The notes under the pieces: generated by a model
What the model saw: the letters and a program-made list of their open reading frames with translations, nothing else
The model's database searches: none
What the model was told of the DNA's origin: nothing
Part shown: in pieces, positions 16,125 through 26,691 of the stretch
How positions within the stretch are numbered: position 1 is the first letter of the stretch
Layout of the letters: every line of letters begins with the position of its first letter
Assembly: GCA_041391665.1 (NCBI GenBank)
Contig: JAWKNO010000002.1
Location: 1,922,001-1,986,000 of the forward strand
Direction of reading: 5' to 3'
Length of the DNA stretch: 64,000 nucleotides
Source of the DNA: Bacteroidia bacterium
Lineage (GTDB): Bacteria; Bacteroidota; Bacteroidia; J057
Made by a program: the position numbers and the translations under genes

Positions 16125-19100
16125 TTACTCATTTTTGATAATCATTCCTCCGGCAGATCTTCCCCGATTTACCACGGTATAGAAATATATACCTGATGGC
16201 AAATTCTCTAAAGGCAATTCCACCAGGCTATTTTCCGAAATATCCCAGTCCTGCCGGTACAATATCCCACTTGTCGCTGATGTGATCATCAATATTGCCG
16301 GGCCCTCTCCCTCCACAAACACTTTCAATACATCAGTAAACGGGTTGGGATACGCCGTAACCAAAGGATATGCTGTCTCGACGCGCAACAATTCTGAGTA
16401 GGCTACGCTGTCATTGGTAAAAACAGCCCTTATCCGGTAATCTGCATAGGGTTCGGTCGGCAATGAATCAATAAAGGAATAATACTGCTGGGCAATACTA
16501 AATCCTGCCGCAGAAATTTCCTCCGAAACCGATACAAAGCCCTGGCCTTTTTCCAATCTTTCGACGACAAAATATGCCATATTCTGCTCCTGGCTTGTCG
16601 CCCATTCGAGATTAACCCCCACAGCATCTTCGTATTTTCCATTCAGCGACAGCCAGTCCAATCCAAACCCTTCAACACCGGTCTTCCCTACGCCCAATCC
16701 TCCTGTAAAGGAATGAAAAACTGCCGACACCTGATAGTTACTACCCAATCTCCCGATCTGTGCAGCCCTTACAATGGAAACCTTCCCGTCAGGCTCCGGT
16801 TGATCGGGGGTAATACGGGAAATGGCGCCCGGGCTTAATACAACCTCCAGATCTGACCAGTCATTGCCCGTAAAGGTTTTCCAGCCATCTACTTCTGCAC
16901 CGGTATAATACAAGGTAACCCGGTAACTGCCAGCGGCAGGCTGGTTTTCTGCATAGACAAAAAAGGTCTTGTCCATGAGCTCAAACTGATGGGAAGGATC
17001 TTTTCGCCAAAATGGCGAAGCGCCTGTACCTGCACGATCCATTTCCACCCAAACACATCCCCAATCTTCCGCCCCTTGATTTTCGAGTGAAAGCATCAGA
17101 TTTCCGGTTGTTTCGTCAAACAGATGGACAACAGCATTTGCGCCAAAAGGAAAACTGCGGGAAGTCCCGATAGCGGTAGAAATAGCCAGATTTGCCGTCA
17201 TCGCCTGGTCATCGTCGGCAATATGGACATTCGTTTTGTTTACCTTTCCCACTTCCGCCCGCAACGTATCTGCGACGGTAAGTTCCAGGGATAATAGTTC
17301 CTCCAGTTCATGAATTGCATCGTCAGCAACCCGTACGAGTAACTGGCGAGTGGCCCCATCCCCGGCGGGGAACGTCAGCTGTGTGCCATTGGGAAAGGCA
17401 TAATCTTCGCCTAATGTTCCGGTAGAAGTTGGCAGCCGGGAAATATTGACAATTACGTTTTCCTGAGGAGCCAGCGACAAGGATACGGGAATAGAAAGAT
17501 CAATATATCGTTCGCAGCCCGCACCTACAGCGTCTTTTTCAGATACTGTGTAGTCTGTATTGTCAAAGCGTACAACCGGCCTCGTTACTTTTTGTATCGT
17601 AAAATTTACGTCAGATATATCAAAGAAGATATTCCCGGAGGCTTTTACCTTGATCCGTGCCGCAGTAGCATCTATATTGGGAACCACCACAAAAGCGTTG
17701 CCGGAATTGGCCAACTGGCTGCCTACCAGATAAGGGAAAGTAAGTCCTCCATCCACTGAGAGCAGAATATCTACCTTTGCACAGTTTACTGGCGCCGCTG
17801 TCGTCCCTGCGACATCCCATGTGACAGTCAGCGGAGCACCTCCCGGCCAGGTCAAACCGGGGGCGTTGGGACCCGTAACGCGAAACGGCCCTGCCTGAGC
17901 AGCTACCTCGACCTTTGCTGTATCTACGGCAACCCGGCCACCACCCGGGTGATTGTCCCTTACGGTAAATAGAAAGTTTAGCGTCCTTCCAATGCCCGGT
18001 AAAATTTCCCCCGAAGTGGTGGTCTGGTTGAGTATATCTGAAAGTTGTGGAAATGTACGTGTACTCCTGGTCACAGGTGGGACTGACCGGAAAATAGGCC
18101 CGTCGGGTACATTGGGATCGTCGGGAGGCCCCTGCGCACCCAGATCGTACTGCTCCCAGGTATAGGTCAGCGGATCACCATCAGGATCCGTTCCGGTTCC
18201 GGTAAGTTCAAAAGGGGTTGAGACCGGAATCACATAGTCGGTCCCAGCATTTGCCGTTGGCGGATTGTTGCCAACCGGGGTTTTTACCGGACAAGTATTT
18301 CCCAGGCCGGAAACCGTATAGGCAAAAATTTCGCCTGTACTGACGGCATGAAAGTAGTCATCACTGTGTATCTGAATATTTTGTCCGGAGCAAATTCCGG
18401 CATAACTCATAATGGTTGTTCCGCTTCCTGGCTCAAACGCCGTAGCGGCAAAACGATTTCCTGCGCAGCTGCCGGTACTTCCATTGAAGGTATGGTGCGC
18501 GCCCAACTGATGTGCGAGCTCGTGTGCCACCAAATCCACGGCAAAGGGATCGCCAACCGGACTGGTAGAACCCGTTACGCCCTGACCTTTATAACCGGTA
18601 AAACAAGCCACGCCCAAAGCAGCCAGACCGCCCGGTCCGGTACTGAATGTATGCCCAAGATCGTAATTGGCCGTACCGATCAGTGCATCCAGGGTAGACT
18701 GACTTTGATTGACCAGCAAAGCAGAGTTATTATTCGTAAAAGGGTCTCCGGTGGTGCTCGTAAAAATGACCTGGTCATTGTTGTTGACCAATACGAGGCG
18801 GATGGAAAGATCGCGTTCGTAGATAGCGTTGACCCGGTTGATCGTCGTGGTGATGGCCGCAAGCGCACCTGACACCGTACCGCCATGAAAAGCCGTATAT
18901 TCTCCCGTCGCAGCAACAGCCAGGCGATACGTGCGGCGGTTACCGTCAGATTCGATGGCCGGATTTGCGGGAAATTCCAGCGAACTACCCGACGCCGGTT
19001 GTCCGGGAGCGATTTCCACCGAAGGGGGTAAAATCGGGTCTATTTCTTCAAACACCCGCGAGGGGTCAGGCAGCAGGTCTGACTTCCTATACACCAGGTA

Positions 19101-19571
19101 CTCCGTATTATTAACCCGGGACACCGGATCAATAAAAAGAACAGCACCACTTCCGGAGATCATTGCGTGAAATCCGGCCGGTGTCATATCCGCTTTCATG
19201 GAAAGATTCCCGGCAAGCGATTGGCCGGTAAAGGTTCTGATTTCAGGAAAATCAGCAGCCAGTCCGGGCTCCATCACAGGGCTTTCATAAAGCAGAAAGT
19301 CGACAAATGTCCCGTCAGGAAGAGGAACCGAAATCACGGCGGGGACAGTCCTGGAAACCTGGGCAAGATAACCACCAAGCGAGGCAGCATCGAGCGAAAC
19401 CAGGCGAAAAGCCAGCGGACGAATGTCAGCATCGGCGAGACTCAGGCTCCCGGCATTTGTGGATTCAGACCAAAAATGGCGGGTAGATTCAGATTGAGCG
19501 AATGAAAGAGCGAAAAAAGCAAAGAAAAGGATTACAAGCAGGTAACAGCGTAAAGAATGAGCCAAATACAT
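16125..19571 (-). CDS. T9SS-secreted reprolysin-like metalloprotease
   Basis: A 1148-residue protein. A signal peptide (1-25, ending FALSFAQ) is followed by a propeptide-like region, then a metzincin catalytic domain with the zinc motif HELAHQLGAHH near residue 350 and a Met-turn TIMSYAGIC near 390. Downstream are a PKD/cadherin-like domain (PTANAGTDYVIPVSTPF, DPDGDPLTYTWEQYD near 440-480), further beta-sandwich domains including a Calx-beta-like stretch (near 670-790), and a T9SS type A sorting domain (AYPNPFTDVLKVFVEG, LPSGIYFYTVV) at the C-terminus. It should be released or anchored on the surface and degrade proteins. Its tail lies 18 bases from the convergent KAS III gene. Confidence 0.93.
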   Translation of the reverse strand: MYLAHSLRCYLLVILFFAFFALSFAQSESTRHFWSESTNAGSLSLADADIRPLAFRLVSLDAASLGGYLAQVSRTVPAVISVPLPDGTFVDFLLYESPVMEPGLAADFPEIRTFTGQSLAGNLSMKADMTPAGFHAMISGSGAVLFIDPVSRVNNTEYLVYRKSDLLPDPSRVFEEIDPILPPSVEIAPGQPASGSSLEFPANPAIESDGNRRTYRLAVAATGEYTAFHGGTVSGALAAITTTINRVNAIYERDLSIRLVLVNNNDQVIFTSTTGDPFTNNNSALLVNQSQSTLDALIGTANYDLGHTFSTGPGGLAALGVACFTGYKGQGVTGSTSPVGDPFAVDLVAHELAHQLGAHHTFNGSTGSCAGNRFAATAFEPGSGTTIMSYAGICSGQNIQIHSDDYFHAVSTGEIFAYTVSGLGNTCPVKTPVGNNPPTANAGTDYVIPVSTPFELTGTGTDPDGDPLTYTWEQYDLGAQGPPDDPNVPDGPIFRSVPPVTRSTRTFPQLSDILNQTTTSGEILPGIGRTLNFLFTVRDNHPGGGRVAVDTAKVEVAAQAGPFRVTGPNAPGLTWPGGAPLTVTWDVAGTTAAPVNCAKVDILLSVDGGLTFPYLVGSQLANSGNAFVVVPNIDATAARIKVKASGNIFFDISDVNFTIQKVTRPVVRFDNTDYTVSEKDAVGAGCERYIDLSIPVSLSLAPQENVIVNISRLPTSTGTLGEDYAFPNGTQLTFPAGDGATRQLLVRVADDAIHELEELLSLELTVADTLRAEVGKVNKTNVHIADDDQAMTANLAISTAIGTSRSFPFGANAVVHLFDETTGNLMLSLENQGAEDWGCVWVEMDRAGTGASPFWRKDPSHQFELMDKTFFVYAENQPAAGSYRVTLYYTGAEVDGWKTFTGNDWSDLEVVLSPGAISRITPDQPEPDGKVSIVRAAQIGRLGSNYQVSAVFHSFTGGLGVGKTGVEGFGLDWLSLNGKYEDAVGVNLEWATSQEQNMAYFVVERLEKGQGFVSVSEEISAAGFSIAQQYYSFIDSLPTEPYADYRIRAVFTNDSVAYSELLRVETAYPLVTAYPNPFTDVLKVFVEGEGPAILMITSATSGILYRQDWDISENSLVELPLENLPSGIYFYTVVNRGRSAGGMIIKNE

Positions 19572-19734
19572 AGGTCTAATGGATATCTCCGGAGGCTAAA
19601 GTAGAAGAAAAATGACTATTTCCAAGTTCGATATTTCACCAAATCTAAATTTTCGCAAATAAACAAACCCTGCAACCAAACTTTATCTTCATTGGCATAT
19701 CCTTCGTATGCCGAAATGTTTTTACTTTTACCTC

Positions 19735-21204
19735 ATGAGAAACTTTGCTGTACTTTATCTCTGGTGGGTATGTTTATTGCCTGCATATACTCAGATCCCC
19801 GATCCGGCTCCTTTTGGAAAAACGATCACCCGCGAAGAATTGCGGACCTATATGGAAGTCATTGCCTCTGCTGAAATGGAGGGCAGGGAAGTGGGAACGC
19901 CCGGGGTAAAAAAAGCTGCTGCCTATATTGCCCGCCAGTTTCAGGACATCGGACTTTTGCCGGCTGTTCCTGTTTCCGGTGAAAATAGCTATTATCAGGA
20001 TATTCACCTGACCAGTGCCTTGATTACCAGCGCCTATATTTCAGGAAAAGGTTTTCAGCTTACCCATACCAAAGAAATGCTCTGCATGGGGGGAAATACG
20101 CAGGGGAAAGAACTCAAAACAAAAATCGTATATGTGGGCGAGGGTAATCCGGAAGATTATGAACAACTGGATGTGAGTGGAAAAGCAGTACTTTTGATAG
20201 ATCCTTCTGAAGAAGCACTGGATAAAAAGCAATATGCGCAGGAAAAGGGGGCAGTGGCATTTTTGGTAGTCAATGCCAAAAATGCAGCACAATATAACCA
20301 GCAAATGAAATACCTGGCCTATTATATGAGCCGGCCAAGAATGCGACTTTCCACTCCAGAAGGTTCATTCGCTACGTTTATCATATCGCCGGAATCTGCG
20401 GCCAAACTGCTGAATACGACTGAATCGCAACTAAAAAAACTCTCGCCAGGCATTTCCACCGAAATCACTTATAAAATTGAAGCTGTCGAAAAACCCGTTT
20501 CTACTGAAAATGTGATCGGAATGGTAGAAGGAACCGACAAAAAATCAGAAGTAATTGTGATTTCCGCACACTATGATCATATCGGGGTTCGCGGGCAAAA
20601 AATCTATTACGGCGCTGATGACAATGGATCCGGGACCGTGGCTTTACTGGAAATCGCAGAAGCCTTTGCCGAAGCGGCAAAGCAGGGCATCCGGCCGCGC
20701 CGGAGTGTGCTGTTTATCTCCCTTACCGCCGAAGAAAAAGGGATGTTCGGCTCTGAATATTATACCCAACACCCGCTCTTCCCACTCGATCAAACAATCG
20801 TAGACCTCAACATGGATATGGTCGGGCATCTCGATCAAAATCATACGGAGGATCCCCGTTTTGTCACAATCGTCGGCTCTGACTGGCTTTCCAGCGAATT
20901 GCACGAAATCCATGAAAATGCCAACCGCAAGTATGTGCAACTTTCGCTTGATTATAGCTTCAATTCGCCCTCCCACCCGGAGATGTTTTACTACCGATCT
21001 GATCAGTACAACTTTGCGAAGTATGGAATTCCCGTCATTTTTTACACCAGTGCCGACCATGAAGATTATCACAAACCAACTGATACCATTGACAGAATAA
21101 AATTTGAGCGAATAGAAGCCGTAGCTCAACTGATTTTTTATACTGCCTGGGAAATTGCCAACAGGGAAAACCGTCTGATCATAGACAAAACGCCGCCAGA
21201 CTGA
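19735..21204 (+). CDS. Exported M28 family zinc aminopeptidase with PA-type insert
   Basis: A 489-residue protein from ATG 19735, which gives a clean signal peptide (RNFAVLYLWWVCLLPAYTQ); an in-frame ATG at 19708 is the alternative. An inserted PA-like region covers about 95-240. The peptidase domain has the co-catalytic zinc ligands HYDH near residue 280, DDNGSG near 296, the catalytic Glu pair in TAEEKG near 335, Asp in NMDMVG near 361, and the last His in DHEDYHKPTDT near 453. It probably trims peptides in the periplasm or at the surface. It is divergent from the reprolysin-like protease and may share its promoter region. Confidence 0.92.
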   Translation: MRNFAVLYLWWVCLLPAYTQIPDPAPFGKTITREELRTYMEVIASAEMEGREVGTPGVKKAAAYIARQFQDIGLLPAVPVSGENSYYQDIHLTSALITSAYISGKGFQLTHTKEMLCMGGNTQGKELKTKIVYVGEGNPEDYEQLDVSGKAVLLIDPSEEALDKKQYAQEKGAVAFLVVNAKNAAQYNQQMKYLAYYMSRPRMRLSTPEGSFATFIISPESAAKLLNTTESQLKKLSPGISTEITYKIEAVEKPVSTENVIGMVEGTDKKSEVIVISAHYDHIGVRGQKIYYGADDNGSGTVALLEIAEAFAEAAKQGIRPRRSVLFISLTAEEKGMFGSEYYTQHPLFPLDQTIVDLNMDMVGHLDQNHTEDPRFVTIVGSDWLSSELHEIHENANRKYVQLSLDYSFNSPSHPEMFYYRSDQYNFAKYGIPVIFYTSADHEDYHKPTDTIDRIKFERIEAVAQLIFYTAWEIANRENRLIIDKTPPD

Positions 21205-21207
21205 CCA

Positions 21208-21903
21208 TTAGTTCTGACATAACTCAAAAACATAAACCTTTGTCAGCACATCGCGAAATGGTACTTGCAATTGGGTTTCCTTCATCGAATACCCCTTTTG
21301 AACCAGCGATTTGATAAAGTCTCTGCTTAGGGGTCTTCCGGGATCGCTAAAAATGATGGTCCCGCCCGGGTTAAGTAATGTATCAAAAGCCTGAAGCAAC
21401 GGTTCAATATTTCGCTCTTCATACACGACATCTGAAGCCAGAAGAATATCTGAAGCCATCGCAGAATCGGGATAACGCCAATCCAGCAACCGGAGGTTGG
21501 GTTCTGTCGGAATGTTCATTTTCCAAACCAATCTTGTCACTTCAAGCGCATCAGGCAGATAGTCGGTAAGGATGACCTGGCCGCCGGAACGGGCTGCGGC
21601 TATGCCAGGCAAACCCAGCCCACAGCCAATTTCCAGTACCGTCTTTCCCCGGCAAATCCCCGATCGAAGCAGATAATCAGCCAGCCCGATACCTGAATGC
21701 CAGAGATCAGCCCAATAGGGAATTCGTTCGTCAATAAAATCTTCATGCGCCGGCCCTTTGGCAATTAACTCGTCATACAATTCGTCAATGTTGGTGACGG
21801 TAGCTAATTCAAATTTTTCGCCCTGAAGTTCCAGATCGAAAAAAGAAAAGGCATATTTTTGAGACAATATCTGACGCAGCTGCTCAATTTCACTTTCAGG
21901 CAT
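21208..21903 (-). CDS. METTL21/nicotinamide N-methyltransferase-like class I SAM methyltransferase
   Basis: A 231-residue protein without signal peptide. SAM-binding motif I is VLEIGCGLGLPGIAAA (about 90-105), followed by the acidic LTDYLPDALE, LRLLDWR, and the motif IV-like ILLASDVVYEE near 155. The LLDWR plus SDVVYE pattern is typical of the protein-lysine/N-methyltransferase METTL21 family, which has many bacterial members of unknown substrate. It is convergent with the M28 peptidase gene (3-base gap) and divergent from the export cluster. Confidence 0.85.
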   Translation of the reverse strand: MPESEIEQLRQILSQKYAFSFFDLELQGEKFELATVTNIDELYDELIAKGPAHEDFIDERIPYWADLWHSGIGLADYLLRSGICRGKTVLEIGCGLGLPGIAAARSGGQVILTDYLPDALEVTRLVWKMNIPTEPNLRLLDWRYPDSAMASDILLASDVVYEERNIEPLLQAFDTLLNPGGTIIFSDPGRPLSRDFIKSLVQKGYSMKETQLQVPFRDVLTKVYVFELCQN

Positions 21904-22164
21904 AATTTGTCTATTGTAAACAATAATGCAATATATTCATTCTTCAATTATCTGCCAGCCTGTTTTTCGCAGTGTTTCGTTATGGTACACTTTTGTATTT
22001 CCGGTATGTACCGATGTGAAACAATTTTCAGAAAAAATGGCCAATAAATATAACACAAAACACTGACAATCAAAATATTATACCCAATGGCATATTTGTT
22101 GATTTGATTGTTGGTATAATCTTACCGATTACTTTTTACAGAAGCATTTGTACAATCACCTGGT

Positions 22165-23418
22165 ATGGATCGAATAATAAAAAAAAGAAAGTGGACACCG
22201 GAGAAGATCGGACTATATTTTGTAGCGCCGCTGCTGGGGGTTCTTTTAATTGGCTGGCTGGTAACCTCCACCAGCGGATCCCGACTGAAAGTGCAAAAAG
22301 AACGCCTGACTATCGGCACGGTTGAAAAAGGAATTTTCCAGGAAACGATCCCCATTACCGGGAAGGTATTGCCGCTGAATACCGTAAAAGTCGATGCGGT
22401 AGAAGGCGGGCAGGTAAAAGAGGTTTATCTGGAAGGAGGGGAAATTGTTGATAAGGGCGACATTATTTTGAAGCTTACCAACCCCGGACTGGAGCTCAAC
22501 TATATGAATCTCACGACCAACCTGCTGGAACAGGCCGACCAGTTGAGAAATACGCGGATTACGATGGAAAATACCGGGCTGAATCTCAAAGATGAACTGA
22601 TCCAAATTGATTATCGCATTCGGGATTTAGGGGAACAACACAGGCGGAATGAGCAATTATTTAAAGATAGTGTTATCTCCCGTCAGGTATATGAGACCAC
22701 CAAGTTTGAATACGAATACCAGATAGGCAGAAGAAAGCTCATGCTGGTAAGAATTAACCGGGATTCGGTGCTTACCAGTCAGCAAATCGGACAGGTGGAA
22801 AACTCGCTGGATTTGGTTGACCAAAACCTGATCGCCATCAAAAGAAACCTGGACAACCTGATCATCAAAGCACCTGTTTCGGGTCAGCTTTCGGCCATTC
22901 GGGTGGATATCGGGGAGACCGTAAGGCAGGGAGATAACCTGGGGCAGATCGATATTCTCGATGGATATAAAGTAAGAGCAAACATTGACGAACACTATGT
23001 ATCCCGCATCGAGGAAGATCTGAAAGGTTCGTTCCCATTTGCCGGCAGCAACCATATGCTGGTTATCCGAAAGATCTATACAACGGTTACCAATGGTTCA
23101 TTTGAAGTTGACATGAACTTCATCGAAGACGAGCCAGAAGGAATTAAAGTTGGTCAAAATCTCCAGATTCGACTGGCGTTGAGTGATGAGTCAGAGGCAA
23201 TTCTGATCCCACGCGGAGGTTTTTATCAGACCAGCGGAGGAAACTATATATATGTGTTGAGTGAAGATGGGAAAACCGCCTATAAAAGATCTATCAGAAT
23301 TGGGCGGCAGAGTGACCGTAACTACGAAATACTGGAAGGACTGGAGCCTGGCGAAAAAGTCATCACTTCCAATTATGATGTATTCAACAACGCCGACGAA
23401 CTTATCTTGAACGAATAA
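22165..23418 (+). CDS. HlyD/MacA-type membrane-fusion (adaptor) protein
   Basis: A 417-residue protein with a basic N-tail and one membrane anchor (about residues 16-34). A biotinyl-lipoyl half-motif (VKVDAVEGGQVKEVYLEGG near 73-91) precedes a long coiled-coil hairpin (about 110-235), then the second lipoyl half (IKAPVSGQLSAIRVDIGETV near 232), a beta-barrel domain and a membrane-proximal domain ending YDVFNNADELILNE. It should link the ABC transporter in the inner membrane with a TolC-like outer-membrane channel, which is not in this window. It lies 10 bases upstream of the ATPase gene. Residue 417 is followed directly by the transport operon. Confidence 0.92.
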   Translation: MDRIIKKRKWTPEKIGLYFVAPLLGVLLIGWLVTSTSGSRLKVQKERLTIGTVEKGIFQETIPITGKVLPLNTVKVDAVEGGQVKEVYLEGGEIVDKGDIILKLTNPGLELNYMNLTTNLLEQADQLRNTRITMENTGLNLKDELIQIDYRIRDLGEQHRRNEQLFKDSVISRQVYETTKFEYEYQIGRRKLMLVRINRDSVLTSQQIGQVENSLDLVDQNLIAIKRNLDNLIIKAPVSGQLSAIRVDIGETVRQGDNLGQIDILDGYKVRANIDEHYVSRIEEDLKGSFPFAGSNHMLVIRKIYTTVTNGSFEVDMNFIEDEPEGIKVGQNLQIRLALSDESEAILIPRGGFYQTSGGNYIYVLSEDGKTAYKRSIRIGRQSDRNYEILEGLEPGEKVITSNYDVFNNADELILNE

Positions 23419-23428
23419 TGCCTGTTAT

Positions 23429-24121
23429 ATGATCCGTACACAAAACCTCGTAAAACTCTACCGGACAGAAGAAATTGAGACCACTGCGCTCAATGAAGTA
23501 TCCTTAACCGTAAATCAGGGAGACTTTCTTTCCATCATGGGCCCTTCGGGCTGTGGAAAATCAACGTTGATGAACATTCTGGGTCTTATTGACAGCCCGT
23601 CCAGCGGTCAGTATTTTTTCCTCGACGAAGACGTTGCCCGCTATTCAGAAAAACAACGCGCCAATCTCCGGAAAGAAAATCTGGGGTTTGTGTTTCAGAG
23701 TTTTAACCTGATCGACGAGCTGACGGTGTTTGAGAATGTGGAGTTGCCACTGATCTACACCCGGATGAAATCTGCGGACCGAAAAAAACGGGTAGAAAAT
23801 GTACTGGAGCATATGAATATGATGCACCGCCGCAACCATTTTCCGCAGCAACTTTCCGGTGGTCAACAACAGCGGGTTGCTGTGGCCAGAGCCATCGTGA
23901 ATGAGCCCAAACTGATCCTTGCGGATGAGCCAACGGGTAACCTCGACTCCTCCAATGGAGATGATGTCATGAAAATGCTCACCCAACTCAATGAGCAGGG
24001 AACTACGGTAGTGATGGTTACGCACTCCGCCCGCAATGCAGAGTTTGGCCATAAAATCGTGCGCCTCCTTGACGGAAAAATCGTTTCAGAAAATACTGTA
24101 AGCAACAGACAGCAGATCTAG
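23429..24121 (+). CDS. ABC transporter ATP-binding protein (MacB/LolD type)
   Basis: A 230-residue stand-alone ATPase, the usual length for the LolD/MacB-N family. Walker A is GPSGCGKST near residue 38, the Q-loop VFQSFNLIDELTV near 89, the signature LSGGQQQRVAVARA near 141, Walker B LILADEPTGNLD near 160, and the H-loop VMVTHSARNAE near 196. It should power the two MacB/FtsX-type permeases downstream together with the upstream adaptor, exporting a peptide, lipid or antibiotic-like molecule. Confidence 0.95.
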   Translation: MIRTQNLVKLYRTEEIETTALNEVSLTVNQGDFLSIMGPSGCGKSTLMNILGLIDSPSSGQYFFLDEDVARYSEKQRANLRKENLGFVFQSFNLIDELTVFENVELPLIYTRMKSADRKKRVENVLEHMNMMHRRNHFPQQLSGGQQQRVAVARAIVNEPKLILADEPTGNLDSSNGDDVMKMLTQLNEQGTTVVMVTHSARNAEFGHKIVRLLDGKIVSENTVSNRQQI

Positions 24122-24229
24122 GTCCATCTCCCTGACCCTGAATTGAGTAATCATACTTTGAGGCAGATTTTTTTGCCCTGGTTTTGTATTGCCTGAAAAA
24201 AATCCATACATCCTGAAATCAACTGGTCT

Positions 24230-26683
24230 ATGTGGAAAAATTACCTGAAAACCGCTTTCCGCAATCTGCTCAAGCAGAAGTTTTATGCGGCAATTAATAT
24301 TTTGGGGCTGGCAGTAGGTATTGCCTGCTGTCTGTTGATTGTATTATTTGTGAGGGATGAACTCAGCTATGATAAATTTCACGAAAAAGCTGACAGAATC
24401 TATCGCATCGGCGCCCATCTCACTATCGGAGAAATGGATGGAGAAGTGGCTGTAGTTTCTGCCCCCATGGCAAAAACCATGGTCAACGATTTCCCCGAAG
24501 TAGAAAATGCCATGCGTTTCCGCACCAGAGGCAGCTACCTGATCAAACACAAAGAATCAGGCGCAGAAAATGTTAAAGAAGATGGGCTTGTTTTTTCTGA
24601 CCCGGAAATCTTCGACATTTTCACTGTAAACTTTATTGAAGGAGACCCTCATACTGCGTTAAAAGAACCCAATACACTCGTCCTGACAAAATCCAGGGCA
24701 GATAAATTTTTTCCTAATGGTGGAGCCTTAAACCAGACCCTTACGCTTGACAACCGCTGGGATTACAAAGTGGTAGGGATTATCGAAGATTGGCCGCAGA
24801 ACTCACATTTCCGCCAAAACTACCTCCTGGCGATGGAAGGCCTGGACGAAAGCAAACAGCCCATTTGGGTAAGTCATAATTTTCAGACCTATATTTTGCT
24901 CAAAGAAGGGGCAGACCCGGCGCTGCTGGAAGCAAAGTTTCCCGATATGGCAGTAAAATATGTAGGCCCGCAGATAAAGGCTTTTATGAATGTGGAAATG
25001 GCAGATTTTGAAAAAAGCGGCAACCGCATCAGTTATTTCCTTCAGCCACTTACTGACATTCACCTGAAATCACACCTTGACGCAGATTTTGGGCCCAACA
25101 GCGATATCGTTTATGTTTGGATTTTTTCGGCCATTGCGATTATAATCCTGCTTATTGCGAGCATCAATTTTATGAATCTCTCAACGGCCAGGTCAGCCAA
25201 CAGAGCCAAAGAAGTAGGCGTCAGAAAAGTACTGGGATCATACAGAAGTAATCTGATCTCACAGTTTCTCGTGGAGTCTCTGCTCATTACATTTATATCA
25301 TTTATCCTGGCGGCAATTCTGGCAGAAGCTTTTCTACCAGCTTTTAATCAGCTTTCCGGAAAGGCGCTCGAATTACCGCTCTCCTCTCCCTGGATGCTGA
25401 TCAGCCTGTTGTTGGGTATTCTGGCTGTCGGAGCGTTTTCAGGAGCTTACCCCGCCTTTTTTCTTTCTGCTTTCCAGCCGGTAAATGTATTGAAAGGCAA
25501 ACTGAGCGCAGGTTCCGGCAGCACTTCACTGCGAAGTGTACTTGTTGTGATTCAGTTTATCGCTTCGATTGTCCTGATCATTTCAACAGTATTGATTTAT
25601 CAGCAGATGAATTTTGTCCAAAACAAAAAACTCGGTTTCAATAAAGAGCAGGTGCTGGTAATCGACGATACCTATTCACTGGGTGATAAAATACAGGCGT
25701 TTAAGGACGAGTTGCTAAAAAGGCCGGATATTCAGTCTGCTACGATTTCTTCTTATCTGCCGGTAGAAAACACAGATAGAAACAATACGGTCTTCTGGCC
25801 GGAAGGTCAACAGACGGAAGACAACCAGGTGCTGATGCAGCGTTGGACGGTAGATTTTGACTACATACCTACCCTGAATATGAAAATGGCTGATGGAAGA
25901 GCGTTTTCCCCCGAATTTTCGACAGATTCCAATGCCATGATTCTAAACGAGACCGCTGTGCGAAACTTTGGCTTTGAAAATCCTATCGGTCAGCGGATTT
26001 CTGTGTTTGACGATTTTAATGAAATACTCAATCAGCCGGTAGCCGCTACCTATACGGTCATTGGCGTAGTAGAAGATTTTCACTTCGAATCACTCCGGCA
26101 GAATGTAACTGCACTTTGTATGACGATCGGAAACAGTACGGCTTTTATCTCGGCAAGAATCTCTACCGACAATGTTCAGGAAACCCTTACCGGAGTTGAA
26201 AAAATATGGCGAGAATTTGGCCCTGGCCAGCCTTTCAACTACTCTTTCCTCGACGACCGTTTCAGCAAAATGTACCAGGCCGAGCAACGAATGGGCAGCA
26301 TTATGACGGCATTCACACTGCTGGCTATACTGGTTGCCTGTCTGGGACTATTTGCACTGGCAGCATTTATGGCAGAACAAAGAACCCGGGAAATAGGAAT
26401 CAGAAAAGTGCTGGGCGCAGACATGAGACACATCGTTCTCCTGCTTTCCAAAAACTTCCTTTGGCTGATTGCCATATCATTTGTGATTTCCCTGCCAATC
26501 GCTATTTACGGTATGCATCTTTGGCTCAGAGACTACGCCAACCATATAGACCTGGCTTCCGTAGCGCCATGGGCTGCCCTGATTGCTGCCGGAATTACGC
26601 TTTTGATAACCGTGATTTCCGTGAGTGCTCAAAGTATGAAGGCCGCACTCGCCAATCCGGTCGATTCGTTGAGAAATGAGTAA
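24230..26683 (+). CDS. MacB/FtsX-family ABC transporter permease (first of tandem pair)
   Basis: An 817-residue protein. The N-terminal MWKNYLKTAFRNLLKQK leads into the first helix (about 20-42), then a MacB-type periplasmic core domain (about 50-285). FtsX-type helices lie near 290-310, 345-370, 390-415 and 440-460, followed by a second periplasmic core (about 470-695). The last helices (about 697-805) include the conserved EQRTREIGIRKVLGA and end NPVDSLRNE. This duplicated layout is common in Bacteroidota. It starts 108 bases after the ATPase gene and is a paralogue of the next gene. Confidence 0.92.
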   Translation: MWKNYLKTAFRNLLKQKFYAAINILGLAVGIACCLLIVLFVRDELSYDKFHEKADRIYRIGAHLTIGEMDGEVAVVSAPMAKTMVNDFPEVENAMRFRTRGSYLIKHKESGAENVKEDGLVFSDPEIFDIFTVNFIEGDPHTALKEPNTLVLTKSRADKFFPNGGALNQTLTLDNRWDYKVVGIIEDWPQNSHFRQNYLLAMEGLDESKQPIWVSHNFQTYILLKEGADPALLEAKFPDMAVKYVGPQIKAFMNVEMADFEKSGNRISYFLQPLTDIHLKSHLDADFGPNSDIVYVWIFSAIAIIILLIASINFMNLSTARSANRAKEVGVRKVLGSYRSNLISQFLVESLLITFISFILAAILAEAFLPAFNQLSGKALELPLSSPWMLISLLLGILAVGAFSGAYPAFFLSAFQPVNVLKGKLSAGSGSTSLRSVLVVIQFIASIVLIISTVLIYQQMNFVQNKKLGFNKEQVLVIDDTYSLGDKIQAFKDELLKRPDIQSATISSYLPVENTDRNNTVFWPEGQQTEDNQVLMQRWTVDFDYIPTLNMKMADGRAFSPEFSTDSNAMILNETAVRNFGFENPIGQRISVFDDFNEILNQPVAATYTVIGVVEDFHFESLRQNVTALCMTIGNSTAFISARISTDNVQETLTGVEKIWREFGPGQPFNYSFLDDRFSKMYQAEQRMGSIMTAFTLLAILVACLGLFALAAFMAEQRTREIGIRKVLGADMRHIVLLLSKNFLWLIAISFVISLPIAIYGMHLWLRDYANHIDLASVAPWAALIAAGITLLITVISVSAQSMKAALANPVDSLRNE

Positions 26684-26691
26684 TTAAGTTT